Positions 54,930-64,000 of a DNA stretch of 64,000 nt are shown here, piece by piece (the stretch's first letter is position 1; the number at the start of each line of letters is the position of its first letter). The notes beneath the pieces are model-generated. The model did no database searches and had not been told where the DNA came from. It saw nothing but the letters and a program-made list of their open reading frames with translations. The translations under genes and the position numbers were made by a program. The stretch spans positions 1 through 64,000 of the forward strand of contig NZ_JAPIVO010000009.1 in the NCBI RefSeq assembly GCF_026239655.1, written 5' to 3'. This stretch comes from Pedobacter sp. MR2016-24 (lineage in GTDB: Bacteria; Bacteroidota; Bacteroidia; Sphingobacteriales; Sphingobacteriaceae).

Positions 54930-57900
54930 CTATTTAACCGGAACGATGAAAGCATCAGGGAAACCCCGGTATTTTATCGCTTTGATCAGTGCTTTTGCTT
55001 CAGCTTTATCTTTCAGTCCTGTCACGTAAACGTTGAAATAGGATCTTTTTCCCGTACTCCGGATAAAGGCATCATATCCAATTTTGTTAATCAGGAATTC
55101 TTTGGAAGACAGGGCATTGATGATTCTGAAATGGGCAATCTGCACGGTGATGCCATACATGGCGTGGTTTAAGTCGGCCTCAATAATAGCGAGCGTCTTC
55201 TCGTCAGCTTTACCACTTGGATTATTTTCTGTAACAGGTACGTAAATATCTTTTTTAGGCGTACGTTTAGGCGTAACAGGGTTTTTAGGATTGGGCACCG
55301 GGATTGTTTTTACAGGTAATTTGTTGCCTGCTAACCGGGCTGCTGCCGAAACGTCAATTTGAGGTTCATCTTTTTGAACTTCCGGCAGTTTATCCTCAGT
55401 AACTACAAATGCCAAGCCATCTGTAACGCTTCCTTCTGTGCTCATTTTGATGGAGAAGGGCATCATTGCCGGTGTTGACTTTAAGTTTAGCTTGCTGAGC
55501 TGTGTGGTATCCAGCGAGGCGGTATAATCTCCAGGCGGCAGACCTAAAAAGCTGAAATAACCATCAGACTCTGTAAGTATCCGTGCAACCATTTTGTTTT
55601 TCCGGTAGATCATCACGATGAGTCGTCCCAGTCCTTTCTGACCATCCGCATTTTTAATATTTACATTTCCTGCGGCTTCACCCATCACATTGACAGGTAT
55701 CTCAATCATCCTGATGATATTCGGATCTACAGCGATGCTGTAATTCTTTTTGGTGAGTTGCCAGGCTACGTTCTCAAATCCCCCTGCATCAAGCTCCAGA
55801 ATATAATTTTCATAAGGTTCCAGTTGTAAAATCTGTAAGGTGGTATCCTTCGCATTAAGGGTGTAAATTCCCGCTCTGCTGCTTTTGAGTTTTAGTCCGG
55901 CAGCTTTAGGTTCGCCCCTGTCTTTTTTGCCGTTGAAATTCAGATCCAGGAATGGTACGACCATGATACCTCCTTTTCCTACACTGCTGCGGTTAGTAAA
56001 ACTGGTATAGTTTGCCGGGCCGTCAGCAATCAGGCTGCCGCTGGCGAACTGAATCAGGTTTTCTGTATGATTTCCCGTGCGGAAGGATGCTCCTGTTTGC
56101 GCAAAACGGAAGTCGTACCGCAGCCCTATTTCAAAATTACTGATATTGCTGAGTGTGTTTCGCTCGTAACTCAGTCGCAGGTAACCATTGGTCAGCACCC
56201 TGCTTTCCAGTTCTTCCTTAAAGCCTGTGATCTGACTGTTCTGATAGGCATAAAGAAGATGCTGGGTAAAAAGATAGTTTTTAAAGATGCGTTTAGACAC
56301 TGAAAAATTACTGAGGAGATAAGCCGGATTCTGGTCTGTAAAAAGGGCAAAGGTGTTCACATTAGCGTTAATGTTCCACGCTACCGCAGAAACCAGCCAT
56401 TCCGCAGTAGTATATTCCGTAACTGGCAGGATATTCTGATTGATAGTTAACCTCGTATATGCAGAAAAGCTTTTTCCCCGGAAGGGGAGTGACAAAATAG
56501 CTTTCCTTTCCTCTTTAAAGGTGTTATTGATGGCTGTTTGCCCGGTTTCATACCAGGAGTTGTTCAATTCTACCTGTAAACCAAATTTGAATTTGTAAGT
56601 CAGTAAGGCCCTGGTGCGCACACCATAAGCGTGTTCGGCGGATAAGAGCAGGTTCGGGAGAATCCTTGCCGATGAATTCACAAAGGGTATCGTACTGCCG
56701 GAGGTTACTGAGGACAGATATTCTGTTCCGCCACCGACAGTTAAAAAACTGGTCAGCCCGTAGTTGGTACTCAGTCTGGAGAACCTGGAGCCATTTCCAT
56801 CTTCTACAAAGCCTGCGCTTGCGCTATATTCAAATTCTTTGGCCGGCAGGAAGTTAAAAGGGATACTGATGTTCTGTTCTGTAAATGTTTCTTCCCCGGC
56901 AGGCCCGTAAAAACGGAGTTTTACCATTGAGTTTCCATAAATCAGCGGCACTTCGAAACTGTAAAAACCTGAGGCATCTGCCTTCACATAACTCACCAGC
57001 ACGTTGTTTACATATAACTCTACCGTCCAGTTCGGCTGTGTGGTATTGCTGATAGTATAAGTACCAAACGAACGCCGGAATGTTGTGGGTGTATTGGTGA
57101 TCTGGATACCTACCACAGGGGCGAAAATTGTGGATATGGTTGGGGTATAAATCTTTCCTGCTGTAATTTGCCGTACCACTGTGTTCTCATTATTCGCGAG
57201 TCGCCATCTGTAATACTGATTCCGCTCAATCAGTGGTTCTGTGCTGTGGTAGTTTAGGGACACATCCGTTTCTCCTCCGGCAAGAATACCACCAACACGC
57301 AAGTTTACGCGCGTATCTGATCCCAGTTGTTTATCCTGTGTATTGATGACCGACCAGTCTGCCGTGCCAAAGTGAAAAGCCGGATAGCTTCTTTTAATGG
57401 TTGTGTCTACTTTCACTTCACCCCTGAGCTGGTTGATGTTGCTGCGCATCTCCGCCAGCCGCATATCCCTCAGTACCGGCAATTCCAGGTCTGTACTCAT
57501 TGTTACAGAAAGATTCCTGTAGCTGAATACGGATTGGAGTCCGAATATCTCGCCAAAATAACTTGCTTTAAGGTATAAATTTGAAGGTGTTTTGATCAGA
57601 TCATCCGTTTTTAAGCTGTAAGTCTTGTCTTTATAAATGATGCGTTTTTTTGCATTGTCGATCAGATAGGTTGCCGTCTGGCTGATAAAAAAGCCGCTGA
57701 TAGAATCACGGTTGCCGGATGATTTATTGGCAATTTTCAGGTAATCGAAAATTTCGGCGACTGGCAGGTAAGCTGTGTCATTACGGATAAGTGAAGATAT
57801 TTCGATATTTCCTATCCGCTGCATGTTAAAATAAACAGAGACTTCTTCATAATCAGCCGGATCCTGGGCCTGCGACAAAACAGGGAACAGCAAATAGAGC

Positions 57901-57968
57901 ATCGTCATCGCAGACAGTTTTTTAAATACTGAAAAGAGGGTAGGCGGTCTGTATATGTTTTCTGTCAT
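54930..57968 (-). CDS. Usher-like outer-membrane protein with C-terminal SPOR domain
   Basis: A 1012-aa exported protein (signal peptide about 1-34, ending LSQAQD). The N-terminal part (about 35-190) resembles usher periplasmic domains. It then shows a plug-like stretch (VELYVNNVLVSYVKADASG, about 310-355), a long beta-barrel region to about residue 665, and the usher-typical FLDLNFNGKKDRGEP followed by two beta-sandwich domains (about 680-860). A Pro/Lys-rich linker with PKNPVTPKRTPKKD leads to an 81-residue SPOR-like domain (932-1012, GITVQIAHFRIINALSSKEF). SPOR domains bind denuded peptidoglycan. Usher plus SPOR is unusual. It lies 27 bp after the DUF4402 gene and probably exports or anchors that subunit; no chaperone gene is visible. 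Confidence 0.7.
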   Translation of the reverse strand: MTENIYRPPTLFSVFKKLSAMTMLYLLFPVLSQAQDPADYEEVSVYFNMQRIGNIEISSLIRNDTAYLPVAEIFDYLKIANKSSGNRDSISGFFISQTATYLIDNAKKRIIYKDKTYSLKTDDLIKTPSNLYLKASYFGEIFGLQSVFSYRNLSVTMSTDLELPVLRDMRLAEMRSNINQLRGEVKVDTTIKRSYPAFHFGTADWSVINTQDKQLGSDTRVNLRVGGILAGGETDVSLNYHSTEPLIERNQYYRWRLANNENTVVRQITAGKIYTPTISTIFAPVVGIQITNTPTTFRRSFGTYTISNTTQPNWTVELYVNNVLVSYVKADASGFYSFEVPLIYGNSMVKLRFYGPAGEETFTEQNISIPFNFLPAKEFEYSASAGFVEDGNGSRFSRLSTNYGLTSFLTVGGGTEYLSSVTSGSTIPFVNSSARILPNLLLSAEHAYGVRTRALLTYKFKFGLQVELNNSWYETGQTAINNTFKEERKAILSLPFRGKSFSAYTRLTINQNILPVTEYTTAEWLVSAVAWNINANVNTFALFTDQNPAYLLSNFSVSKRIFKNYLFTQHLLYAYQNSQITGFKEELESRVLTNGYLRLSYERNTLSNISNFEIGLRYDFRFAQTGASFRTGNHTENLIQFASGSLIADGPANYTSFTNRSSVGKGGIMVVPFLDLNFNGKKDRGEPKAAGLKLKSSRAGIYTLNAKDTTLQILQLEPYENYILELDAGGFENVAWQLTKKNYSIAVDPNIIRMIEIPVNVMGEAAGNVNIKNADGQKGLGRLIVMIYRKNKMVARILTESDGYFSFLGLPPGDYTASLDTTQLSKLNLKSTPAMMPFSIKMSTEGSVTDGLAFVVTEDKLPEVQKDEPQIDVSAAARLAGNKLPVKTIPVPNPKNPVTPKRTPKKDIYVPVTENNPSGKADEKTLAIIEADLNHAMYGITVQIAHFRIINALSSKEFLINKIGYDAFIRSTGKRSYFNVYVTGLKDKAEAKALIKAIKYRGFPDAFIVPVK

Positions 57969-57995
57969 GTGCCTGATCTGAGAGCTGTCTTAATG

Positions 57996-58517
57996 CTATT
58001 GCTGTATGAAAGTCACCGAAAAAGTTCCGTTGTAATTTCCTGGCGGATTGGCTAATGAATTGCCTACGGTTAATGTTCCGCCTATTCTCAACTGTGTTCT
58101 TGCAGGTGATACTGCAGTGGCGATAAATGGCGAACCAAGGCTTGATTCGCCTATGTGCAGGATCATGGAGCCACCATTACTTCCATTTAGCGTTACATCG
58201 GGCCCGTTGCTGATCGTGACCAATACCCCGGGCTCTGCATCTACTTCAAAAATAGCCGGAGAAAATGAATACCCAAGATTTGCGGAAATTACACTTCCCG
58301 TAACCTGTCTCGAGCCATTGGCATATACGATTACAGATCCTCCCGAATTGCCATGTACAAATGCACCGAAGCTAAGCCCTTGCGCCGGATTGACGAAAAT
58401 GCTGATAGGGCGTGGCGGATTTTCCTGAGCACATAAATTTACACTGCCACAAATCAGCAGTAAAAAGAGCCCTTTTACATACCATCCTATTTTTGTTGTT
58501 TCATTTTTTCTACTCAT
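57996..58517 (-). CDS. DUF4402 pilin-like protein
   Basis: A 173-aa protein with a signal peptide (about 1-30, LLICGSVNLCAQE). The mature part is beta-rich and matches DUF4402: FGAFVHGNSGGSVIVYANG near the start and the C-terminal strand NPPGNYNGTFSVTFIQQ. DUF4402 proteins resemble fimbrial subunits and often lie next to chaperone-usher genes. The ATG overlaps the stop of the giant surface-protein gene (ATGAGTAG, 8 bp), implying coupled translation, and the usher-like gene follows 27 bp later. Likely role: a surface subunit assembled by that usher. Confidence 0.8.
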   Translation of the reverse strand: MSRKNETTKIGWYVKGLFLLLICGSVNLCAQENPPRPISIFVNPAQGLSFGAFVHGNSGGSVIVYANGSRQVTGSVISANLGYSFSPAIFEVDAEPGVLVTISNGPDVTLNGSNGGSMILHIGESSLGSPFIATAVSPARTQLRIGGTLTVGNSLANPPGNYNGTFSVTFIQQ

Positions 58518-61500
58518 TGTGATGGAATACTTTTTTAGAACGTACCTTATTGGTGGTAATGAAACTGATCACATAAATGCCGGTAGGAGGGGTGGCGGGA
58601 ATCTGGTAAATGCCGTTACCGTTGACTGCTTTGCGTGCCAGCGTTTGTCCCGCCATGTTGGTAAGCACGAGATCTCCTTTTTCGTCGTTTACCAGTTTTA
58701 GGTTAATATGGAAACTACCGCCACCACTGTAAACCACTAAATTGTCTTTATCTGCATCCGGATCATTGATTGTTCTGGTTGTGCTGAAGCGGATGCTGAA
58801 CCTGTTTTCGTAATTTCCGGCATTTAAAGAAATGCTCAGTGGAGTGCCTTTTGCCAAAAGGTAATTTTTACCCGTTTTTGCGTCAAATAAGTAGGTATAT
58901 AAATTGTCTGGCATATTTTCCAGGTCACGCAGCACAAAGTTGATGGTTCCGTTTTTATCCGCTTGCAATGTGAGGGGAATCACCGTTGTGGAGTCAATAT
59001 CGGGCAAAGCATTGATGGCCAGTTTGGAGTTTCCTTCGCTAAGGCTGTAAAAATTAGGCACATGTTCATTCGTGTTCATGAGTTTTATCGCGTCCAGCTG
59101 ATTATCAAATTTCGTTGTTGCATCGTCTGCCACATAAATCACGATAGGATCGGCAGCATGTGCTTCAGTGGCAAAACCAGCACTTAGTCTTAATAAAATT
59201 CTTGGTCTGGCGCGTTCCCGGAGGCTCATAGTGGCTTTATGAAATACGGGCGACAGGTCATTTACTCTCGCCGCATTGTTTAAGCCCAGTGTTCCAGTAA
59301 CGGGATAGGCGCCATTGCTGACATGGACAAAAAAGCCTTGCATGGAGGCAATTACCGGACTTGCTATTCCATCACTGGATACGCCATTGATATAACTGCA
59401 ATAGGTTCCTGTGTACTGACTCGTTGAGCCGGAATCAAAAAAGTAAATGGCATTATCAATATTTGTTTTTGTCCAGCCCGCTCCTAAATCCCAGTTTACA
59501 GGTGAGGGATAAGGATTGCCGACAAGGTTAAAGCCTAAAGTATAAGGTTGATTATGGTTTTGTAATGCAGCGGAAATGGCGCCATTACTTACTACACCGG
59601 TGATGCTGACCATTAGAGGCTGCGTGGTTGATCCAAAGTCTGCCGCATAACCTTGTAGCGGTATCAATGGTGCGCTTGTACTTGTATAAGCCGTCCAGCC
59701 GGAAATAGCTACATTTTCGATGTAGCGGTAAAAATTAGGGAAAGCCGCATTCAGGTCTACAAAACCCGAAAATGAGTTTACCGTTGCGGCCGTTACCGGT
59801 GAACTGAAGTATTTATAGCCGAAACCGGCAGCAAGATAACGTTGCATGGTTACATTACCGGTTACATTGCCCGTTCCGCTACCATCAATCAGTGCCGTCT
59901 GTGTAGCCGAAGAGACCAGCGTAAGGTTACCCGCAGAATTTAAATTACCTGTTGCAGCGATAAGTATCCCTTTAATATTCAATGCCCCACCTAAAGTTAC
60001 TCCGGCGGAATTACTGATACGCAGATTGTTTACTGTATTTGTTGTAAAAGTAGCAACAGGAATTGTTTGTGCTGTGGTACCATTGAACTCCACAGTACCA
60101 TTACTCGCGGTAATCGTACCGCTATTTGTTACTGTGCCCGCTAATTTAAGTGTCCCTGCATTTACAATTAATGTACCAGCAGTTAAGTTTAAGTTTCCCC
60201 CGATGCTGAGTGATTTTCCAGGATCAACTGTCAGCATCAGGCCTGCATTATTTATACTCATATTATTCGCAACGGCAACCACGTCTGCGTTAATGGTAAA
60301 GGCACCCGTAAGATTAATGTTGTCTGTGAGCACAGGAACTCCATCAGGCAGCCAGTTTACAGCATCACCCCAGCTAGAAGTCCCGGCACCACCATCCCAT
60401 GTTTTAAAAGCAACAATCGTTACGGAAGTAGTTGTACTAAAAGCAGTGCAGCCACCCGCTGCGGCTACGGTATAAGTAACGGTATAAGTGCCCGGGCTAC
60501 TTGAAATCAGCGTAATATCGCCCGTTGCCGCATTCAGCGTTAACCCGGCAGTAGAAGAGAAAACGCCACCTGTAGTTCCTGAAAAGTCGATGCTGGCTGT
60601 TCCTCCGCCCGTATAATAAGGGGAGCCGGAATAACTCATGGATGCTTCAGGAGCTTTGGTGACCGTGATGGTCGTAGAGGTAGAGTATATTACACAATTG
60701 CCTGCAGCAGCAACGGTATATACAACGTTATATGTTCCGGCAGCACTGTTTGCCAATGTAACCAGCCCTGTTGATGCGTCTATTGACAGCCCTGGAGTTG
60801 AAGTGAAAACACCGCCCGTGGTACCCGCCATGGTGACTGTTGCATTACCAGAATTTGTACAGTAAGGAGAACCCGCATAAGAGATGACAGTTCCTGCATT
60901 GCACACTTCCCCAATAGCCAGATCGCCTAATACAGTGATATTTGTTGCGGTAATATTTGTAGCGTTTTTAACGGTAACTGTTGGCAGGATCCATGATGAA
61001 CCCGTATAGACACCTACTCCAAAAGCAGCAGTAGAGGCACCTGCATCAACGTCGCCCGCAACGAAGTTCAGTGTAGCCGAATACTTGTCGAATATGATTC
61101 CGCTGCTGGTCAGTTTCCAGTAACGATTTACACTCTTTGCCTGATTGATATTAGAGCTGGCCAGATTCGGGTGGTCTGCCGCGTTAGTGGTGATCAATAA
61201 GTCTCCTGCCGATGTTACGCTGTTAAAAGCAAGATTTAGCGGGGTATAATTATTCAGGTCACCTATCTCAAAAGCTTTTGTAGTGGCACCGGTTATAATA
61301 TTTTTTTTAAGGTTACCATTTACCCAGCCAGTATTCTGAGCGGCACCAGTTACTGAAGCGGTAGCGGATAAGTTTAAGGAATTGGTGCCCGTAGTGATTT
61401 TTCCTGCAGTAAAAGTAAGCAGTCCGGCTATGGTACTATTAGTCAACAGCGTGGTTGTGCCACCAGTTTTGTTGATGGTCAGGTTGTTGAAAGCACCATT

Positions 61501-64000
61501 AGTGATGGTTTGATCTTTCGCCTGGTTGAGGATAAATGTTGAAGTTGCCGGCAGCATTGTGCCACTGTTCAATATATTTCCAGCAATAGTATTGGTAAAG
61601 GAGCCACCTTTGAATGTGGCGCCGGCGCCAACCGTGAAATTGTTTGATAGGATCCAGTTTGAAGATGGCGTAATGCCGGCAGCATTTGTGTTGGAAATAT
61701 TGACATCTTTAAGCGCAGCAGGAGTGCCGGAAAGGGTAGCAGCACCTGTACCACCAAAAGCCACAGTTCCGGTGCTCGAAAAGGCTGTACCCATATTGAG
61801 TGATACAGCAGCGGTTGGTGTAAAATTAAACACACCACTGCTTGTAATTGTTCCGTTATTGGTCAGTGACCCGATCAGCGTATGTGAAGAAGTTCCCAGA
61901 CCGAAAGAGGCACCGCTGGCCACACTTAAATCATTATTGATCGTCCAGCCCACGCTTGGATTTACTCCACCAGTATTATTGATATTCAGGAAGCCGAACT
62001 GCGGGGCAGACGTGGAGTTGAGCACAGGAGAAACTGTTCCGTTGAAATTTACTGTCAGCGCGAAAGTAATTGCGTTGATAAGGCTCAGCGTTTGCAACTG
62101 TGTTCCGGAAAATATGGTAGTGCCGCTCGTATTGAGGGTTCCCCTGTTCGTAAAATCACCATTTACAATAGTGGTGATGCCAGTCGCTCCGGCAATTATA
62201 CCAGTGCTGGTGATATTGAGCAGGTCATTGTAGGTTACTTGCGTACCTGTTTGCGTATATGATCCTGATATAGTGACCTTATTAAAAGTAGTGATTCCGG
62301 CAATATTTTTAGTGGTTCCTGTTAACTGTACTGTACTGGTGCCGGGAGTATAGGTGCCGTTATTTGTCCAGTTGCCCGCCAGATTGATGGTCTGTGTTCC
62401 GCCAGCGAAGGTAGAACCATTTTCAATAGTCAGGTCTCCGGCCACCGTTACTGGTGTTGTCAGTGTTTTAACACCTGCATTTCTGAAGATCACATTGCCA
62501 AGGGTCACTCCGCTTTCGGCGATGGTCTGTGCAGCGGTGCCATTGAAGATTACCGTGCTGGCAGGAGTGAAGGTGAACCAGGAGAAATTGGTAGGCATAT
62601 TATTGGCGCCAATGATCAGTGTACCCGCATTTGCTACACTGGCCATACCTCCGTTCACTGATCTGTTCGAATTGAATGCACCTGCATCATAGGTACCCGA
62701 GGTGACAGTAAGATTTCCCTGAAGGCTTACATTTCCTGTTAGGTTCGCGGCGGAAGCCACAGGTTTATTGATAGTGAGGTTATTAAACGTAGTGGCCGAA
62801 ATAGTCTGTGTGCCCGCTCCTTCGAAAGATACTGTGCCGCCAGCATCTGTGTAAGTACCGTTATTGAGCCAGTTTCCTCCAACACGTAAGGTATTCGAGT
62901 TTTTAAATGTGCTGGCCGCATTTGTTGTCACGTTTCCGGCTATGGTTAGCGCAGCACTATTGTCAAGCGTTCCTGCTGTAACCAATAGATTTCCGCCGAT
63001 AGTTAGTGCGTTGGTATTTGTTGCTATACTGGATGATCCCTTGTTAATGGTCAGGTTGTTATAGGCGACGTTCCCTACAGTTTGATTGGCTGCCCCATTG
63101 TAGGTTACCGTTCCTGTACCGGGAGTAAAAATGCCATTGGTATAATTGAAGTTATCCCGGATATTGAGGTTTCCTGCACCGCTGAAGATTGTACTGGCGT
63201 TACCTGACTGGTTAAAAGATCCTGCAACAGCGAGTGTACCTGAACCGACATTAACGTTGATTGCACGCCCCGTGGTGCCGTCACTCAAACTCAGGTCGCC
63301 GTTAATGGTAACATTCTGGTTGTTGACGTTAAAGGTATGCGTTGCGTTGGCCGACCAGGTTCCGCGGATATCACCTGAAGTGAGTGAGCCACCTGCCATA
63401 GTGAGTGTAACAGGTTGTACACTTCCAAAATTGATATTTCTAACGGATACTACACTGTTGATGGTTGGCTGATTAGTAAAAGCGATCGTCCCCAGGTTAA
63501 CAATATCCGTCGCAGTTGGTGGTCTGGATGCAGAACCTTGTGCAACAGTCCAGTTCCCCGCTGTATTCCAGTCATTACTCACACTTCCATTCCAGTTAAC
63601 TACATTGGAATTATCAGAGATGGTCCAGCGACCGGTTAAATTGGATCCTAAAGTACTTTGTTGAACATAATTAATAGTAGCATCCCGTGTTGTAGTTAGT
63701 ATGCTCCCCGTTGTAGACCATCCTGAACCTGTATTCCCCCATAAGTTTAAATTAGCACCTTCCGTATTTCCATTTAACTCAGCATTTTCATAATGAAGCC
63801 TTAAAATTGCTGTAAGGTATCCTCCATTTGCAGTAATGGTATATAATCTGCTGATCGACCCTCCAAAGGGGAAATCGCTTACCGGCCCCTGGACGACTTT
63901 TACAGTAACCAGGTTCACATTAACGGGTAAGGCAAAGTTGATGGTATTATTTGGTCCTTCGAAAGCATAATCAACCGCATTATCGAATGTGTGACTACGG
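58510..64000 (-). CDS. Giant repeat adhesin with type IX sorting domain, 5' end missing
   Basis: The reading frame is open to the right edge, so at least 1829 residues are present and the true start lies outside. From about residue 120 to 900 it consists of repeats of roughly 70-85 residues, each with phrases such as FNNLTINK, AGNWTNNGTYTPGTSTV and GTxxQTI, typical of surface beta-helix or stacked-sandwich adhesins. Two tandem Ig-like repeats follow (GSPYCTNSGNATVTMAGTTG and GSPYYTGGGTASIDFSGTTG, each about 80 residues), then another repeat block, a globular region, and a C-terminal type A sorting domain (LVLTNMAGQTL...GIYVISFITTNKVRSKKVF). It is exported by the type IX system and anchored at the surface; it is translationally coupled to the DUF4402 gene. 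Confidence 0.85.
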   Translation of the reverse strand, partial: RSHTFDNAVDYAFEGPNNTINFALPVNVNLVTVKVVQGPVSDFPFGGSISRLYTITANGGYLTAILRLHYENAELNGNTEGANLNLWGNTGSGWSTTGSILTTTRDATINYVQQSTLGSNLTGRWTISDNSNVVNWNGSVSNDWNTAGNWTVAQGSASRPPTATDIVNLGTIAFTNQPTINSVVSVRNINFGSVQPVTLTMAGGSLTSGDIRGTWSANATHTFNVNNQNVTINGDLSLSDGTTGRAINVNVGSGTLAVAGSFNQSGNASTIFSGAGNLNIRDNFNYTNGIFTPGTGTVTYNGAANQTVGNVAYNNLTINKGSSSIATNTNALTIGGNLLVTAGTLDNSAALTIAGNVTTNAASTFKNSNTLRVGGNWLNNGTYTDAGGTVSFEGAGTQTISATTFNNLTINKPVASAANLTGNVSLQGNLTVTSGTYDAGAFNSNRSVNGGMASVANAGTLIIGANNMPTNFSWFTFTPASTVIFNGTAAQTIAESGVTLGNVIFRNAGVKTLTTPVTVAGDLTIENGSTFAGGTQTINLAGNWTNNGTYTPGTSTVQLTGTTKNIAGITTFNKVTISGSYTQTGTQVTYNDLLNITSTGIIAGATGITTIVNGDFTNRGTLNTSGTTIFSGTQLQTLSLINAITFALTVNFNGTVSPVLNSTSAPQFGFLNINNTGGVNPSVGWTINNDLSVASGASFGLGTSSHTLIGSLTNNGTITSSGVFNFTPTAAVSLNMGTAFSSTGTVAFGGTGAATLSGTPAALKDVNISNTNAAGITPSSNWILSNNFTVGAGATFKGGSFTNTIAGNILNSGTMLPATSTFILNQAKDQTITNGAFNNLTINKTGGTTTLLTNSTIAGLLTFTAGKITTGTNSLNLSATASVTGAAQNTGWVNGNLKKNIITGATTKAFEIGDLNNYTPLNLAFNSVTSAGDLLITTNAADHPNLASSNINQAKSVNRYWKLTSSGIIFDKYSATLNFVAGDVDAGASTAAFGVGVYTGSSWILPTVTVKNATNITATNITVLGDLAIGEVCNAGTVISYAGSPYCTNSGNATVTMAGTTGGVFTSTPGLSIDASTGLVTLANSAAGTYNVVYTVAAAGNCVIYSTSTTITVTKAPEASMSYSGSPYYTGGGTASIDFSGTTGGVFSSTAGLTLNAATGDITLISSSPGTYTVTYTVAAAGGCTAFSTTTSVTIVAFKTWDGGAGTSSWGDAVNWLPDGVPVLTDNINLTGAFTINADVVAVANNMSINNAGLMLTVDPGKSLSIGGNLNLTAGTLIVNAGTLKLAGTVTNSGTITASNGTVEFNGTTAQTIPVATFTTNTVNNLRISNSAGVTLGGALNIKGILIAATGNLNSAGNLTLVSSATQTALIDGSGTGNVTGNVTMQRYLAAGFGYKYFSSPVTAATVNSFSGFVDLNAAFPNFYRYIENVAISGWTAYTSTSAPLIPLQGYAADFGSTTQPLMVSITGVVSNGAISAALQNHNQPYTLGFNLVGNPYPSPVNWDLGAGWTKTNIDNAIYFFDSGSTSQYTGTYCSYINGVSSDGIASPVIASMQGFFVHVSNGAYPVTGTLGLNNAARVNDLSPVFHKATMSLRERARPRILLRLSAGFATEAHAADPIVIYVADDATTKFDNQLDAIKLMNTNEHVPNFYSLSEGNSKLAINALPDIDSTTVIPLTLQADKNGTINFVLRDLENMPDNLYTYLFDAKTGKNYLLAKGTPLSISLNAGNYENRFSIRFSTTRTINDPDADKDNLVVYSGGGSFHINLKLVNDEKGDLVLTNMAGQTLARKAVNGNGIYQIPATPPTGIYVISFITTNKVRSKKVFHHNE

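Noticed and set aside
59846-62692. Long plus-strand open frames of about 110-235 codons opposite the giant adhesin
   Set aside because: They are Val/Pro/Ala-rich shadows of the repetitive Gly/Thr/Asn codons of the adhesin on the other strand and vary with its repeats.
58510-64000. Tandem repeats that might be taken for a CRISPR array
   Set aside because: The repetition is at protein level with a period of about 210-255 bp and diverged DNA; there are no short identical repeats with unique spacers and no cas genes.

Overview
The window looks like chromosomal DNA of a Bacteroidota species of the Sphingobacteriaceae, probably Pedobacter-like. Evidence: two SusC/SusD pairs, lipoproteins with the SCKK-type start, Bacteroidota -7 elements (TAnnTTTG) in place of strong Shine-Dalgarno sites, a PorV protein and a type IX secretion sorting domain. 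I see no rRNA, tRNA, CRISPR array, insertion sequence or integrase. The right edge cuts a very large surface-protein gene.

Layout. 0.25-1.1 kb: a small unknown membrane pair. 1.3-4.8 kb: a ChaA-type cation antiporter, then a four-gene arsenic operon on the minus strand (arsR, DUF6428-type Cys-rich protein, arsC, acr3) with two copies of a probable ArsR operator. 5.0-8.0 kb: an SDR oxidoreductase, an AraC regulator and a PAS histidine kinase. 8.4-20.6 kb: a tight plus-strand operon mixing two metallopeptidase-type proteins (DUF885, M61) with three large carbohydrate-active proteins (DUF5695, an MGH1-like glycosidase and a multidomain GH43), closed by a strong terminator. 20.7-27.0 kb: a minus-strand susC-susD-fasciclin-lipoprotein operon. 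27.6 kb: a POT-family peptide transporter. 29.2-42.4 kb: a long plus-strand operon of GH127 beta-L-arabinofuranosidase, susC, susD, Xaa-Pro aminopeptidase and a complete four-enzyme 4-hydroxyproline catabolic module, closed by a 15-bp hairpin. 42.4-44.8 kb: an AraC regulator and an amino-acid permease. 44.8-50.8 kb: a minus-strand operon of an S9 prolyl peptidase, GH97 and a second Xaa-Pro aminopeptidase. 50.9-53.5 kb: an esterase, an EEP-family protein and a Nudix-type regulator with a degraded Nudix box. 53.7-64 kb: PorV, facing a minus-strand cluster of a usher-like barrel with a SPOR tail, a DUF4402 pilin-like protein and a giant type IX-secreted repeat protein.

How the parts may work together. 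The most interesting reading is that 29-51 kb, perhaps with 8-28 kb and the Nudix regulator, is a utilization system for plant hydroxyproline-rich glycoproteins (extensins). These carry L-arabinofuranose chains on hydroxyproline and alpha-galactose on serine. GH127, possibly with GH43, would strip arabinose. A retaining GH97 of alpha-galactosidase type would strip galactose. The prolyl peptidases would cut the bare backbone, and the epimerase, oxidase, deaminase and dehydrogenase would turn free hydroxyproline into 2-oxoglutarate. The individual enzyme families are clear from sequence; the joint substrate is inference.

The second unusual system is at the right end: a usher-like outer-membrane protein with a peptidoglycan-binding SPOR tail, translated after a DUF4402 subunit and a type IX-secreted adhesin, with PorV alongside and no periplasmic chaperone visible.
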